64,000 bases of DNA from Prorocentrum cordatum (Eukaryota; Sar; Dinophyceae; Prorocentrales; Prorocentraceae). The stretch spans positions 1-64,000 of the forward strand of contig CAUYUJ010003544.1 in assembly GCA_963575745.1 (NCBI GenBank), given 5' to 3'. A model generated the notes under the pieces. It had not been told where the DNA came from and ran no database searches. It saw nothing but the letters and a program-made list of their open reading frames with translations. Of this stretch, positions 23,291 to 33,900 are shown piece by piece. Each line of letters opens with the position of its first letter. The stretch's first letter is position 1. A program made the position numbers and the translations under genes.

Positions 23291-23589
23291 CCCGTCGTAT
23301 GCCGCATCCTTCTACTCGTCCTCCCCCTCCTCGTCGCTCTTTCGCCTTCCCTCCGTTCCCCTTCCCCACGTCCGCCCGCTCCCTCTCCCTCCCCCCTCCC
23401 TCCTCCTGCTGCCGCGGTTGCTCCTCCCCAGACCGTACTCCTCCTTGCCCTCGTGCGTCATCGCCCTCGACCCACCCCCCCGTGCTTTGAGATCGCTGTT
23501 GTTTTTCGGCGATCGCCCAGGCTATTCCGTGGGAGGAGGGGAGGGGAGGGAGGCGAGAGCCGATAATTGGCGGCGGGCGAGGGGGGGAC

Positions 23590-23745
23590 ATGAGAAGGAG
23601 AAGGCCTTCTCAGAAGGCTCGGAAGTCCCGCAGCCTTCTGAGAAGTTTCCTGAGCTCTCCCTGAAGACACAGAACACCTTTCAGAAGGTGCGAGGGCTTC
23701 TGAGAAGTCCCGCCGCCTTCTGAGAAAGCCTTCTCCTGGAACGCC
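23590..23745. repeat. Family G-related hairpin element
   Basis: Repeated palindromes GAAGGCCTTCTCAGAAGG, CCTTCTGAGAAG, CAGAAGGTGCG and CCTTCTGAGAAAGCC form a multi-hairpin foldback. A related copy lies at 37500-37620 (CCTTCTGAACAG, GGCTTCTGAGGAGTC). It differs from the 7130/38640 pair in using CTGAGAAG rather than CTTAGAAG. Confidence 0.65.
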
Positions 23746-23810
23746 CGCGGCGACGCGCAGCTGCTGGCAAGCCTCCCGAGGCCCGAAATCCGCCGAGAAC
23801 CGATGATCGG

Positions 23811-23998
23811 GCCTGGCGAAAGGGGGGGATAGCAAAGGGGGGGTTTGAGAATCAGCTCACGTAGCTGATTTTCCCGGCGCTTCCCAGCGCCAGGAGGCGC
23901 CCATGTATCGAGGAATGGGCCCGGCGGCGGGGCCGAAACCAGCTGCATGCAGCAGATTTCGTAACCCCCCTTTCCCAATCCCCCCTTTTCGTTCGGCC
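23811..23998. mobile_element. Family F TIR element, copy 1
   Basis: The ends are GGGCCTGGCGAAAGGGGGGG and CCCCCCTTTTCGTTCGGCCC, an imperfect inverted repeat. The middle has AATCAGCTCACGTAGCTGAT and AACCAGCTGCATGCAGCAGA, both palindromic. It is about 90% similar to 39472-39650. No coding capacity, so it fits a MITE. Confidence 0.85.
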
Positions 23999-24195
23999 CG
24001 AGATGCACGACACCGAAGACCTCGGACCTCGAGCCCGAAGCTCTCCCCCCCCTCGCTCGCCGCCGAGACAGCAACAAACCTCTCTGAGGCAGCCCCGCGC
24101 CCGCCCGCACGCGGTCCAGCACGGCGTAGCTAATTACCCCCTCCGGACCTGGGCAGCCGGTGAGGCCGGGCTATCACGGGGAGGGGGGGCGGGGG

Positions 24196-24398
24196 TTACG
24201 TCGGGCCTGTCCCCCCACAGGAGGATTTTCGACGAAACATAAAACATACCCCCAAAATAATCAAAACATAATGCAAAAACAGTCTGGGGACTATTTTTGA
24301 ATATTTTTGGCCTTCTTGGAGTATTTTTGGGGGTATTTTTGAAGGTATCTTTTATTTTTCATCGAAAATCCCCCTGTAGGGGGACACGCTCGACATAA
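24196..24398. mobile_element. Family A element, copy 4 (long-TIR type)
   Basis: The left end TTACGTCGGGCCTGTCCCCC continues to GGATTTTCGACGAAA. The right end has TTTCATCGAAAATCC and GGGGGACACGCTCGACATAA. That gives about 45 bp of TIR and 203 bp in total. The middle contains AGTCTGGGGACTATTTTTGA. The flanks are G-rich (ggcggggg and gggtgggg), so the target duplication is plausible but uninformative. Confidence 0.85.
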
Positions 24399-24499
24399 GG
24401 GTGGGGGGGGTGCGCCCGGACCCAGGCGCTCCGGGGGCGTCCCCCCGTAGAGCGCCCTGGAGCGGCCCATCCCGCTCCTGGGCCTGCCTGAACCGCTCG

Positions 24500-24590
24500 C
24501 TCTCTCTCGCTCTTGCTTTTTCCCCTCTCTCTCTCCCTCCCTCTCTCTCTCTCTCGCCCTCTCCCTCTCACTCTCCCTCTTTTTTTTTGT

Positions 24591-24625
<35 letters not shown>

Positions 24626-24800
24626 TATTTTTCTTCTTCTTCTTCTTCTTCTTATTATTAGTATTATTATTATTATTCTTATTCGTACTATTATTATTAT
24701 TATCATTATTATTATTACTATTATTATTATTATTATCAGTATGATTAGTTTGTTTGTTTTGTTTGTTTGTTTGTTTGTTTGTTCTCTCTCTCTCTCTCGT
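24500..24800. repeat. Compound CT / TTC / TTA / TTTG microsatellite
   Basis: Successive blocks of CTCTCT, TTCTTC (24631-24652), TATTAT (24653-24740), GTTTGTTT (24750-24785) and CTCTCT again. Each block is a different simple motif with clean boundaries. Confidence 0.95.
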
Positions 24801-24811
24801 TCTCCCCAGGC

Positions 24812-24990
24812 ATGTGATGTCTGGATGCTTCAGTGCGCGGCCTCCGAAATCCAAACCCTTCCCCAAGGGCCAACTTTCCTTCCGGGCCGTTTTGTGACGG
24901 TCCTGCGGCCGGGCAAGGGCTCCCAGAGGCCGAAGATCGAGAACAGCCTCCATCCTGACTCTGTCGAGGCCTTGAATGTCTGGGTCTGTC
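24812..24990 (+). mobile_element. Family D element, diverged copy
   Basis: The left end has GGCATGTGATGTCTGG and the right end has GCCTTGAATGTCTGGG. The inner blocks GGGCCGTTTTGTGACGGTCC and GGCCGGGCAAGGGCTCCCAG match the family D core seen at 37006, 39057 and 39785. No clear target duplication. Confidence 0.6.
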
Positions 24991-25685
24991 TCTCCTCGTC
25001 ACGCACCTTCTCCCTGCCCTTCGCACGGAGCTGTCGCTGGCCTTGTCGACGATCCTCAGAAAACTTTGGGTTTCTTAATAAGCGTGGGGGGGTTCCCCCC
25101 CCGACGGGGGTCAACCTCGCCTCCGGGTCGGAGCGCCTTCGGCGCGCGGTGGCTGCCCGCGACGGGGGTCGATGTGGGGCTGCCGGTGGGGGTGACGCAC
25201 CCCCGACGCTTATCAAGGAACTCGGAGCATGCACTGCGTAGTGCCAACGTGTCCTGGTCCACCGGCGCCCTTCAGAACGATGCAGCAGGTGCAAACGATG
25301 GCCGTCACAGGCCAGACGGAGTATACACAGATTGGGCTGACGCGCGTTCTTGGAGCAGGGGCCAACCGTCCCAGCATTCTCAAGGGCCCACCACGCCATG
25401 TTCTTGGAATAACAGAATGTTCCAGTGACGAGGACAATGCTCCTAGAACCTACGTGGAGCCGATGTATCACACCAGAGCGGTGTCAGCCAGAAGTGCTGA
25501 ACTGACATGTGGCAAAGCCATAGAGCAAGGTTCTCAGAGCAGTCTTTGGTGCAGAAGAGGCCTCCTGCACGGGGTCGGACCTGATGGGGCGAGAGCATTG
25601 CGCCGCATCCCAGAGGCATCGGCGGGGAGCAGTCCTGGCCCCACCTCGAGCCACCGCGCCGAGGCATCGACGGAGGGGGTCTGGC

Positions 25686-25835
25686 ATTGGGGGGGGGGGC
25701 ATCGACCTGGAATCGGCGATACATCGCCGATAGATCGGCGATAGGCCCCCGATAGTTTATTTCGCACATTCCTGGGCGGGTTCGGGCTATCGAGCCCCTG
25801 GCGGCGATCAATGGGCGATGAAGGGTCGATGCATC
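25686..25835. mobile_element. Family I TIR element, copy 1
   Basis: The left end GCATCGACCTGGAATCGGCG and the right end GGGCGATGAAGGGTCGATGC are inverted. The inner palindrome is ATCGCCGATAGATCGGCGAT. Copies at 33466 and 60968 share the order of blocks. No coding capacity. Confidence 0.8.
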
Positions 25836-25879
25836 CACCCTATACCTCTCACCCCGTATCATTGCCCCTGATGTTAGAC

Positions 25880-25975
25880 GAAGAATGGCATAAACATAAC
25901 CATGTGGCGCTCCGTGCGGATTTCTGGGATCTGCGCTGGGCCCCCCCCGGGCGGCGCCTTGGGGGATGGGGAGAA
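25880..25975. repeat. Family E element, left half
   Basis: GGCATAAACATAACCATGTG then CGCTCCGTGCGGATTTCTGG and GATCTGCGCTGGGCCCC match the left arm of the copy at 29262. The right arm is missing. Confidence 0.65.
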
Positions 25976-26135
25976 GAGTATTTCGGAGGGGCAGTGGGGG
26001 AGCAGGAGGGGGAGAAGAGGGAGAAATGGCGCCTCGTCGGTGCCGAGCAGCAGCAGCTCCGCGGGGCACCAGGCACCGGGGCCCAGGCCCATGTCCGCGG
26101 CGGTGATCGCTCCTGCTCGCAGCGAGGTGGGAAGA

Positions 26136-26302
26136 CACTGACGACGACAACGACGACGGCGACGACCACGGCGACGACGACGACGACCACGACGACGACA
26201 ACGACTACGACGACGACCACGACGACGACGACAACGACGACGACCATGGCGACGACGACGACGACGACGACCACTACGACGACGACCACGACGACGATGA
26301 CC

Positions 26303-26339
<37 letters not shown>

Positions 26340-26428
26340 CGACGGCGACGACGATGACGACTACGACGACGACCACGACGACGAAGACGACGACAACGAC
26401 CATGACGTCGACGACGACGACGACGATC

Positions 26429-26481
<53 letters not shown>

Positions 26482-26515
26482 CACAACGGCAAGAACGCCG
26501 ACGACCAAGACGACG
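26136..26515. repeat. (GAC)n microsatellite, 380 bp
   Basis: An ACG/GAC trinucleotide tract with regular CCAC and AACGAC interruptions at 9-33 bp. It is open in every frame on both strands (poly-Thr, poly-Asp, poly-Val, poly-Arg), so the 310-, 300- and 219-codon frames that include it are not evidence of a gene. Confidence 0.95.
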
Positions 26516-26738
26516 GCGAGGAAGCGCGCCGCGTGGTCGATTCAGTGCGTCGTCACTCCCTTCCACCTTCGTCCCTCCTCCGACTCTTCCTCTTGCCTCA
26601 ACCTGCCTCCTCCAGTCCCCCCTCTCCTCCGACCCTCCCCCTGCAGATCCTCTCGGTCCCCCTCCTTCCCCCCCCCTCTCCTCCTCTCCCTCCTGCGTGC
26701 TCCCCCTCGTCGGTCCTCGCCCTCCTCCTCGTCCTCTA

Positions 26739-27190
26739 CGTGAAGCCTCTGGAGGCAGCCTGGGCGCTCTCAGCACCTCGCGAGCCGCCCCGAGCCCCCC
26801 GGACGAGATACAACAGTCGGGGCGCTGAGGAAGGAACCCTTTTCGTTGGGGAGGGGCTCGGTGTTCCTTAGCTGTTTTGCAGTTCGCCTTTGTCTTTGCT
26901 TAGGGCTTCGATGGGAAATCGAAGCTTCACTTATGGGAAAGAGGGGCCTCGTTCCTTATTTATGGTTCCTTAGGTCAACGCCCCGACTGTACCCCGAGGG
27001 CCCTTCCGCCGCCCCGCCACCCACCGACGGCTCCGGCGGCCCGTCCGGCCCGTGAAGCCTCTGGAGACAGCCTGGGCGCTCTCAGCACCTCGCGAGCCGC
27101 CCCGAGCCCCCCGGACGAGCCAGCCCCCAGGGGCCCTCCCGCCGCCCCCGCCACCCGCCGACGGCTCCGGCGGCCCGCCCGAGCAGCCCC
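26739..27190 (+). repeat. Tandem duplication of an exon-like segment
   Basis: A segment starting GTGAAGCCTCTGGAGGCAGC and containing CTCTCAGCACCTCGCGAGCC occurs at 26739 and again at 27051. Both copies continue with a GGGCCCTCCCGCCGCC-type stretch and CGACGGCTCCGGCGGCCCG. The plus frame reads KPLEAAWALSAPREPPRAPR in both. Only the first copy is interrupted by a family C element, so the second shows the empty site. Coding status is uncertain. Confidence 0.6.
26814..26989 (-). mobile_element. Family C mariner-like MITE, copy 1
   Basis: The ends are CAGTCGGGGCGCTGAGGAAG and TTAGGTCAACGCCCCGACTG, followed by TA. At 176 bp it is in inverse orientation relative to the copies at 27264 and 33618. 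The CAGT...ACTG ends with TA targets are the signature of Tc1/mariner-type elements. No transposase. The left TA has decayed to CAA. Confidence 0.85.
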
Positions 27191-27263
27191 GAGGCCGAGG
27201 CGGGCACCCTCGGGGGCGCCACGCGCGAGGACCCTCCCAAGGGCGCTCTCCGCGCCAGGGGTA

Positions 27264-27438
27264 CAGTCGGGGCGTTGACCTAAGGAGCCCTACATAAGGA
27301 ACGAGGGCCCTTTTTCCATAAGTTAACCTTCGAGTTCCTGTCGGAAACATAAGGAAAGCCTGAGGCAAGCTGTGAAACACTTAAGGAACGCGGAGCCCCT
27401 CCCCAACCAAAAGGGTTCCTTCTTCAGGGCCCCGACTG
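27264..27438 (+). mobile_element. Family C mariner-like MITE, copy 2
   Basis: CAGTCGGGGCGTTGACCTAA at the left and AGGGCCCCGACTG at the right, with TA immediately outside both ends (27262-27263 and 27439-27440). It is 175 bp. The internal CATAAGGAACGAGG and AACACTTAAGGAACGCGGAG match copy 3 at 33618. Confidence 0.92.
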
Positions 27439-27689
27439 TACGTGTGGTGGCATGCCGCGAAGCGACTTGAATAAAAACCTAGCGTGGGGACAGCCAGGGT
27501 CGGGAACGTCTGGCAGCACGCCATGCCCTGCGAGCGGACAGCGTGTTGCTTCGCTCCGCTCCGCGGGGGGGCTCGGAAAGGCTCTGGACGTTGACGCCTA
27601 GGGACCTGGACGTGGATGGCGTGCCGCGCCGAAGCGTGGTGGGCCAGAACTGGCGGAGCGACACGCCAAGCCAACGTTCCAGACCGTAG

Positions 27690-27965
27690 GTCTTCATACG
27701 CCTCACGATTGTCGGCTTAGGTGCCGAGGTGGCCCCCATTCAGGCCATCTGGCAACTGCATGGCAGGGACGAGCGTGGCGAGGGAAGCATCACAGCGTTG
27801 CAGCCCCCGCCGCCCGATGCCCCCAGACAGAGGAGCACGGTCGGCATCGGCGTCCCCACGGTGGCTGGGGTCCCGCCCGCCGTCTGGGGATACAGTTTTG
27901 ATCCGCGGGTCGAGAGCGCACCTCTTCCGGTCGAAGCTAAGCGGGCCGCGCGAAGCTTGAATTAG
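27690..27965 (+). CDS. Hypothetical ORF, possibly an exon
   Basis: The plus frame reads EVAPIQAIWQLHGRDERGEG and later GIGVPTVAGVPPAVWGYSFD, ending in a stop near 27965. The composition is protein-like. The phrase CCGTCTGGGGATACAG at its end recurs at 28015, which hints at a repeat boundary instead. No domain was recognised. Confidence 0.28.
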   Translation, partial: VFIRLTIVGLGAEVAPIQAIWQLHGRDERGEGSITALQPPPPDAPRQRSTVGIGVPTVAGVPPAVWGYSFDPRVESAPLPVEAKRAARSLN

Positions 27966-28224
27966 GCGGAGGGAGGGGAGGAGAAAGCGGCGGGGCCTCA
28001 GGGCGAGGCCGAGGGCCGTCTGGGGATACAGACAGATGCCGATACCGCTACTCCGTGGGCCTCGCCCGGGGCGCGTTCCGACCAGAACTTCAAGCACACG
28101 CCACAGAACAAAACAGACTCTGGTGACGAGGGCCCTCCAGCACAGAGCAGCGGTGTCGGTACCACCACCGGCTTCTCCTCGAGCCTTTCCCTCCAATCTC
28201 CCTTCCCCCAGCACCCTCCTCTTC

Positions 28225-28390
28225 CTCTTCCTCCTCCTCCTCCTCCTCCTCCACCTTATTCTTCCTCCTTCTCCTTTGCCCTCCGGAGTGCAGCTCCTGC
28301 TCCTGCTCCCGTGCCCCTCCCTCCTCCTCCTCCTCCTCCTCCTCCTCCTCCTCCTCCTCCTCCTCCTCCTCCTCCTCCTCCTCCTCCGCC
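28225..28390. repeat. (CTC)n microsatellite
   Basis: Two pyrimidine runs separated by a short unique stretch, the second a pure CTC run of about 70 bp. Flanking frames to 28660 are GC-rich and unassigned. Confidence 0.93.
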
Positions 28391-28761
28391 CGTGCCCTCC
28401 TCCTCGCGTGCCCTCCCGAGCGCGCAGCTCCTGCGCCCTCGGGGACGGCACCGCCCCTGCCGGGCGCTTCTCGGCCTTCCCCCCCCCCCCCTCCCGCGGC
28501 AGCCCTGTGGCGCCAGACGCTCGCGTTGGAGCCGGGCCCCTGCGGCGGCGCCTCCCCCGCAGCTCGGGTCGGACGACCGTCGGGGCCATCCACGAAAGTG
28601 ACGGGACCCAGCCGGAAATGTTACGCGAGCTCCCGCTGCAGACGTCCCACGACAAAACATCGGACCGCCAAAATCCAGGGCGCGCTCGTCAGAGAAGGTC
28701 GACGAGCCCGAGTCCTGGCGCAGTCGAGTCGTACGTGTCCCCGAGAACAGGTGGGGTCAGG

Positions 28762-28935
28762 TTTCGGTCCGGCACGGGCTCCTACAGGCGGATTCCAGAG
28801 GAAGCATCAAACAAGAGTCAACACGTATTGAAGCACAGTCGAGCCATGCTCGGAACATCGGCCACAGACGATTTTTATTTCTGACTACTCTTGAAGATTC
28901 CTCCTGCAGACTGTACAGCGGCATGCCCGACTTAC
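28762..28935 (+). mobile_element. Family A element, diverged copy
   Basis: The left end is TTTCGGTCCGGCACGGGCTC with CTACAGGCGGATTCC. The right end is ATTCCTCCTGCAGACTGTAC then GCATGCCCGACTTAC. It is recognisable but more diverged than other copies, and the target duplication is weak. The internal GACGATTTTTATTTCTGACT corresponds to the conserved family block. Confidence 0.65.
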
Positions 28936-29261
28936 AGTTAGTATAAGGGGGAGGGGGCGGGGCGGGGGGGGGGGCAACCCCCTCTCGTATCATCGAGGGC
29001 CGCGCCCGGCGGCACGTCCGAAGAAACCAGCTGCTGCATACGCGGCACGTTTTCCGTCTGACCGGGCATCTCGGCAGCCAGGCGCGAAGACAGCGGCGGC
29101 GCCCGTGGCCAAGCCGCGCGCGGAACTAACTTTGCATCCGGGGCCGCTTCAGGGGCGGAATCATATATAGACAACGCAAGAGTGGCAACCGGATCGGCGA
29201 CGCCCATCCTGCTGCACTGCGTGCAGAAGTTGCCAAAATGCTGGATCATTCCCGTGAACAT

Positions 29262-29462
29262 TCGATAGAGGACAAACAACGGCATAAGCATAAACTTGTC
29301 GCGCTCCGCGCGGATTTCTTGGATCTGCGCTGGACCCCCGTCCCTGGCGCGCGGAGCGCGCCAGGGGCGGCGCCAGTGGCGCCGCCGGGGGGGCTCAGCG
29401 CGGATCCAAGAAATCCGCGCGGAGCGCCAACAGTTCATGTTCATGTAGTTGTTTGTTCTTCG
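29262..29462. mobile_element. Family E palindromic element, best copy
   Basis: Two nearly perfect 60-bp arms. The left arm is ACAAACAACGGCATAAGCAT then CGCTCCGCGCGGATTTCTTG. The right arm is the reverse complement, with ATCCAAGAAATCCGCGCGGA and GTAGTTGTTTGTTC. The core has a second inverted repeat, TGGCGCGCGGAGCGCGCCAG, then GGCGGCGCCAGTGGCGCCGCC. No coding capacity. It fits a foldback MITE. Confidence 0.85.
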
Positions 29463-29977
29463 AGCCGAGTGGCAACCTAAGCGGCGACGCCCTTCCTGCT
29501 GCATTGCGCTCCGAAGTTGTCGGAGAGTACTGGATCATCCCCACGCGCGTTCGAGGCGTGTTGTCGCGTCCTCCGCGTCGTGTTGAGCTGCACGTCGATA
29601 CTACCCTGGCTCGGCAGGCAGGGCGGGCGCATCTGCAGCTGCCACCACCTGTCTGGGCGAAACGATGCCCCTGCGAAGCTGACCGAGCAGACATGAACAC
29701 ACCCTGGGTCGTACTCCTGCCGTGTCACCGCGTGCCCAGCTCCGAGTACGTACGCGAGGAGTGCCTTGCTGCACTCGCTCCCCAGTCGTCCGGACAACGA
29801 GGAACGGCCCGACCGCCCCGAGACGGCCGAGGTCGCCGCCGGGTCCTCTGGGCCGCGGCCTCGACTGGGAGCAGGCAGAGAGCTGCTCGCTCCCCTGCGC
29901 GCCGCGGCCGCGGCCGCGCCCCCTCTCTGCGGTGTGCGCGCGGCCTCCGGGTTAACAACAGGGCCCCCCCCCTTGCG

Positions 29978-30958
29978 CGCCTAGGGCTGCCCGTCCGCGC
30001 CGCCGCCGCCGCCGTGCAGCCGCAGGTAGCGGGCCTGGGCGGCGCTCAGGGCCGCGAGGACCTCCCGCGACGCGAGGAGCCCGACCCGAGGGCCTGCGGC
30101 GGCCGCCTCCTCCTCCGCGCCCCCGCCGTCGCCGCCACCGGCGGCGCGCGCGGGCGCCCAGGCGGCGGGCTCCGCCGCAATCGTCAGCGCCCCGCGCCCC
30201 TGCTCCGAGCCCGCCGCGGAGGAGCCGCCGTCCGAGCTGCAGGGCTCGGAGGCGGCGGCCGCCGCGGCCCGGTCGTAGCGGGGCGCGGCGGCCTTGCCGC
30301 CGCGGGGCCGCCAGCCGGCCTGCGCGGCCGCCAGGCCGGCCCCGGCGGTCTCGAACGCGGCGGCCGAGCACGCCAGGCTCGCCCTCTGCGCCGATGCGGC
30401 CGGGGCCGGCAGCGGCCTCTCCAGGGTGTAGGTCCCAGCCCGCAGGCGTGCGCCAGTGAGCGCGGCCGCTGCAGGCGCCGCCGCCGAGCGGAGGCAGGGG
30501 GCCGCCTGCTCTTCTTGACGGTGCCGCAGCCCCAGAGGGCCGCTCGTGGTGCGCCTCCAGGCGCCCAGGTGGCCGAGGTCGAACTGCGGCGGGGGCGCGC
30601 GCTGGATGGCGGGCTGTCCGCCCGATCCTTCGGCAACGCCAGCAGGTGCGGCTGCGACGCCCTCGCTGGCTCCCGTGGCCGCCCGCGCATGCAGCGAGGC
30701 CCCCGCCGGCTGTTGCGGCTCGTGCGCCCCGACCGGTGCCGGGTCCTCCTTTGCCGGCGCCGCCCCGGCCTCGTGCTCCAGCCGGGCTGCCTCTCGGCGT
30801 GCGGCCGCGATCTCGGTGCGGAGGAGGGCTGCCGTCTCGGCCCGCCGCTGCATCTCGCGCTCGTGCCCCGCCCGCCGCTCCGCCAGGTCGCGCCGGAGCT
30901 CTGCCTGGGCACGAACGGCCTCCTCGTGCCGCTGCCTCCAGGCGTCCGCAGCTCTGGC
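29978..30958 (-). CDS. CBM20 gene terminal exon D
   Basis: A 981-bp exon, 326 codons plus stop. It opens with a helical, charged stretch (ADAWRQRHEEAVRAQAEL, then RRDLAERRAGHEREMQRRAE). This is followed by an Ala/Pro/Gly-rich region and ends LRLHGGGGGADGQP-stop. Its first base follows an AG formed by the last base of the family A element and the first base of the duplication. The antisense strand of this exon is also open for 546 codons, which I treat as a GC-rich shadow. Confidence 0.8.
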
Positions 30959-33900
30959 CTCAAGTCGGGCGTGCCCCCCTACAGGGGGATTCTCGACGAA
31001 ATAAATTATCCCAGTGCGACCCTACCTAGGAGTTGGAGCCCCCAGGAAAGCAGCATTAGTAGTAACAGTAAAGCTAAGCTAAAGCTAAGCTAAAGAGAAA
31101 CTAAAGCTAAGCTGAAGCTAAACTAAAGCTAAGCTAAGCTAAGCTAAAGCTAAATATACGTTAAAGCTAAGCGACAGCTAAGCTAAGGCTAAGCTACATC
31201 TAAGCTAAATCTCAGCGAAAACTCAGCTACAGCTAAGGTAAAGCGAAGGTACAGGTAAGGTAACACTAAGGTAAAGCTAAGGTAAAGCTAAGCTAATGCT
31301 AAGGTAACCCTAAGCTAAAGCTAAGCTAAAGCTAAGCCAAAGCTAAGCTAAAGCTAAACTAAACCGAAGCTAAAGCGAAGCTAAAGCGAAGCTAAAGAGA
31401 AGCTAAAGCTAACTTGAAGCTAAAACCAAGTTACAGCTAAGCAAACGCCAAGCGAAAGCTAAGCTAAAGCTAAGCTAAAGCTAAGCTAAAGCTAAGCTAC
31501 AGTTAAGCTAAGGCTAAGCTAAAGCTGCGCTAAAGCGAAGCTAAAGCTAAGCTAAAGCTGCGCTAAAGCGAAACTAAAGCTAAGCTAAAGCTAAGCTAAA
31601 GTTAAGCTAAGGCTAAGCTAAAGCAAACTGGGGGAACCGCGGGGCGGATGCCGGGGGAACCGCCCGGGGCGGTTTCCATTGCCCGGCCCTTTAAGCTTAC
31701 AGGGTCAGAACTCTTCTAGGCAGAGCCTAGGTAGGGAGAAATACCCCAACATGTTCCCAAATGGTCCAAAGATATAAGAAATAGTTCCCAGACGATTTTC
31801 TGACTATCTTGGAACATCCCTCCTGTAGAGGGACAGGCCCGACTTAACTCTGGCCTCGGGCCCCGCCTGCAGGGCAGCCCCCGGCTCCGCGACGCGGACC
31901 GTGCTGCCGCCGTTGAAGGCGCCCTTCAGGTGCAGCTCGGACTCGAAGGGGGGCACGTCCAGGGCGCGGTTGGGCCCGCTCTCCCACTCGACGCTCCTCG
32001 TCTAGGGGGCCACACGCGAGCCCTACACTTAAGTCGGGCGTGTCCCCCTACAGGGGGATCTTGGGCGAAAACAAAAGTACTCCCCAAATATTCAAAAGTA
32101 GACAAAAAATCGTCCCCCGACTATTTTTTTTTTTTTACTATTTTTGAATATCCCCCCTGTAGAGGGACAGGCCTGACTTAACCCTACCCCTACACCCCGC
32201 GACTTCTGAGGGGGAGGGTGGGGTTCACTTCGCCCGGGAGCTCCGAGCGAAGTGGGCCCCACCCTCCCCCTCAGAACCCTCAGAAGTCGTGGGGGGCAGG
32301 GGCAGGGTTCGCATGTGGCCCCCCATCGTAGGACAAAAGATGGCATGAACGCATCCTTTCGGAGGTCCGCGCTGATGTCTTGGATCGGCGCTGGACACCC
32401 CCCCCCTGGCGCGCGGAGCGCGCAAGGGGCGGCACCGGAGGCGCCGCTAGGGGAGCCCCAGCGCCGATCCAAGAGATCTGCGCGGACCGTCGAACGTGTA
32501 TGCTTATGCCTTCTCAAGAGGGCACGCGATTTCCGCCAGTTCCTGCCACTTCTCAGGGAAACGCACGACTCCGCCAGAGCTGCTGAGGACAATACGCAAG
32601 TATTGAACGGTGCCAGCGAACGGCGAGCTCGGGCCGACTGGCGGCTGCTTGAGGTCTGGACTTCCTCGGAGTGCCCTGCACCCTCGGGCAGACACGACCA
32701 AATTCGACGCCCGGGCGATCCACGAAGCCCCATATTTCTGAATGCGCGGTCCTCCAAGTTCCGGCCCGTTCTCCAGGACACACTTCTTCGTCTGGGGTAT
32801 ATAGCTTGGCATGGTCCCAGGACTCTGCGAGGGCCCCCGGAGGCTGAACAGTGAGAAACGCATCCGCCCTGATTTGGCTGCAGGACGCGAACAGGTATGG
32901 GTCCATAGAAACAATGCTAGGGCCATGCTTTGCTGCTCGACGCTCCCTGGCGTGAGCTTGACGAACTTGTACTCGACCCGCTGGCCCGCCGGCACCGCGA
33001 CCTGAGGGGCAACGATAGGGGGGGATAATCATAGGGGGGGGAAGTGGGACGCACAGAGACATGCTGATACTGTGTGTCCTCCTTGCAGGCGCGCGTCCGA
33101 CCCCGAACAGATAGTATACCCATCTTGCAGTAGATCGTTTCCCGAGCGGTGTGGCCAGAACGCGCCCGCCACGACTGATATACTGTAAGATGTCTCGGTG
33201 CGCGCGTCGCCCCTGAGGGGGCGACGCATACATAGTATTAGTAATGCGGGATGACGATTAAATAAAAAATGGGGAAGAGAACGATTAAAACAATAGTCTT
33301 CTGCTATTTCTGCAAAATTTTCTGACTGGAGGAGAACGATAAAAAATAGTTTTCCAGCCCGCGGCCGGTTTTTTCTAATCGTCATCCCGGGCGCCGCCGC
33401 GTGAACACGACCCCCGGTCATTTATTAATCGTCATCCTCCATTTTGTGTGGGTGACGCCCAGGAAACATCGACCTGGAATCGGCGATACACGTCGCCGAC
33501 AGATCGGCAGCAGGCCCCCCGATGGTGCGTCCGCACTCTCCGGGGCAGGCTGGGGCTGTGGGGCCCCCATGTCGGCGATCACTGGGCGATTGGGGGTCGA
33601 TGCACTTCCCATGCCTACAGTCGGGGCGTTGACCTAAGGAACCCTAAATAAGGAACGAGGCCCCTTTTTCCATAAGTTAGACTTCGATTTCCCATCGAAG
33701 ACATAAGGAAAACCTGAGGCAAGCTGCGAAACACTTAAGGAACGCGGAGCCCCTCCCCAACGAAAAGGGTTCCTTCTTCAGGGCCCCGACTGTATGTCAC
33801 CCGAGCGTCGCCCCCCGGTTTTCGGCTCGTGCCTCGGCTCTCCGGCGGCCGCTCAGGGAGTATCCGGGCACCCCCGGGACAGCTCTCGGCGAGGCGCAGC

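Noticed and set aside
22242-23723. ORFs of 224-372 codons
   Set aside because: They consist largely of GAT and CTC trinucleotide runs.
25811-26776. ORFs of 219-310 codons
   Set aside because: Most of the length is the GAC microsatellite, which is open in all frames.
29453-31093. 546-codon plus-strand ORF
   Set aside because: It is antisense to exon D of the CBM20 gene and runs into the family A element; the minus strand has the domain, the splice sites and the stop.
31066-31626. Interstitial telomeric repeat
   Set aside because: The AGCTAA hexamer is not a known telomere unit (algal telomeres are TTTAGGG-type) and it sits inside a transposable element.
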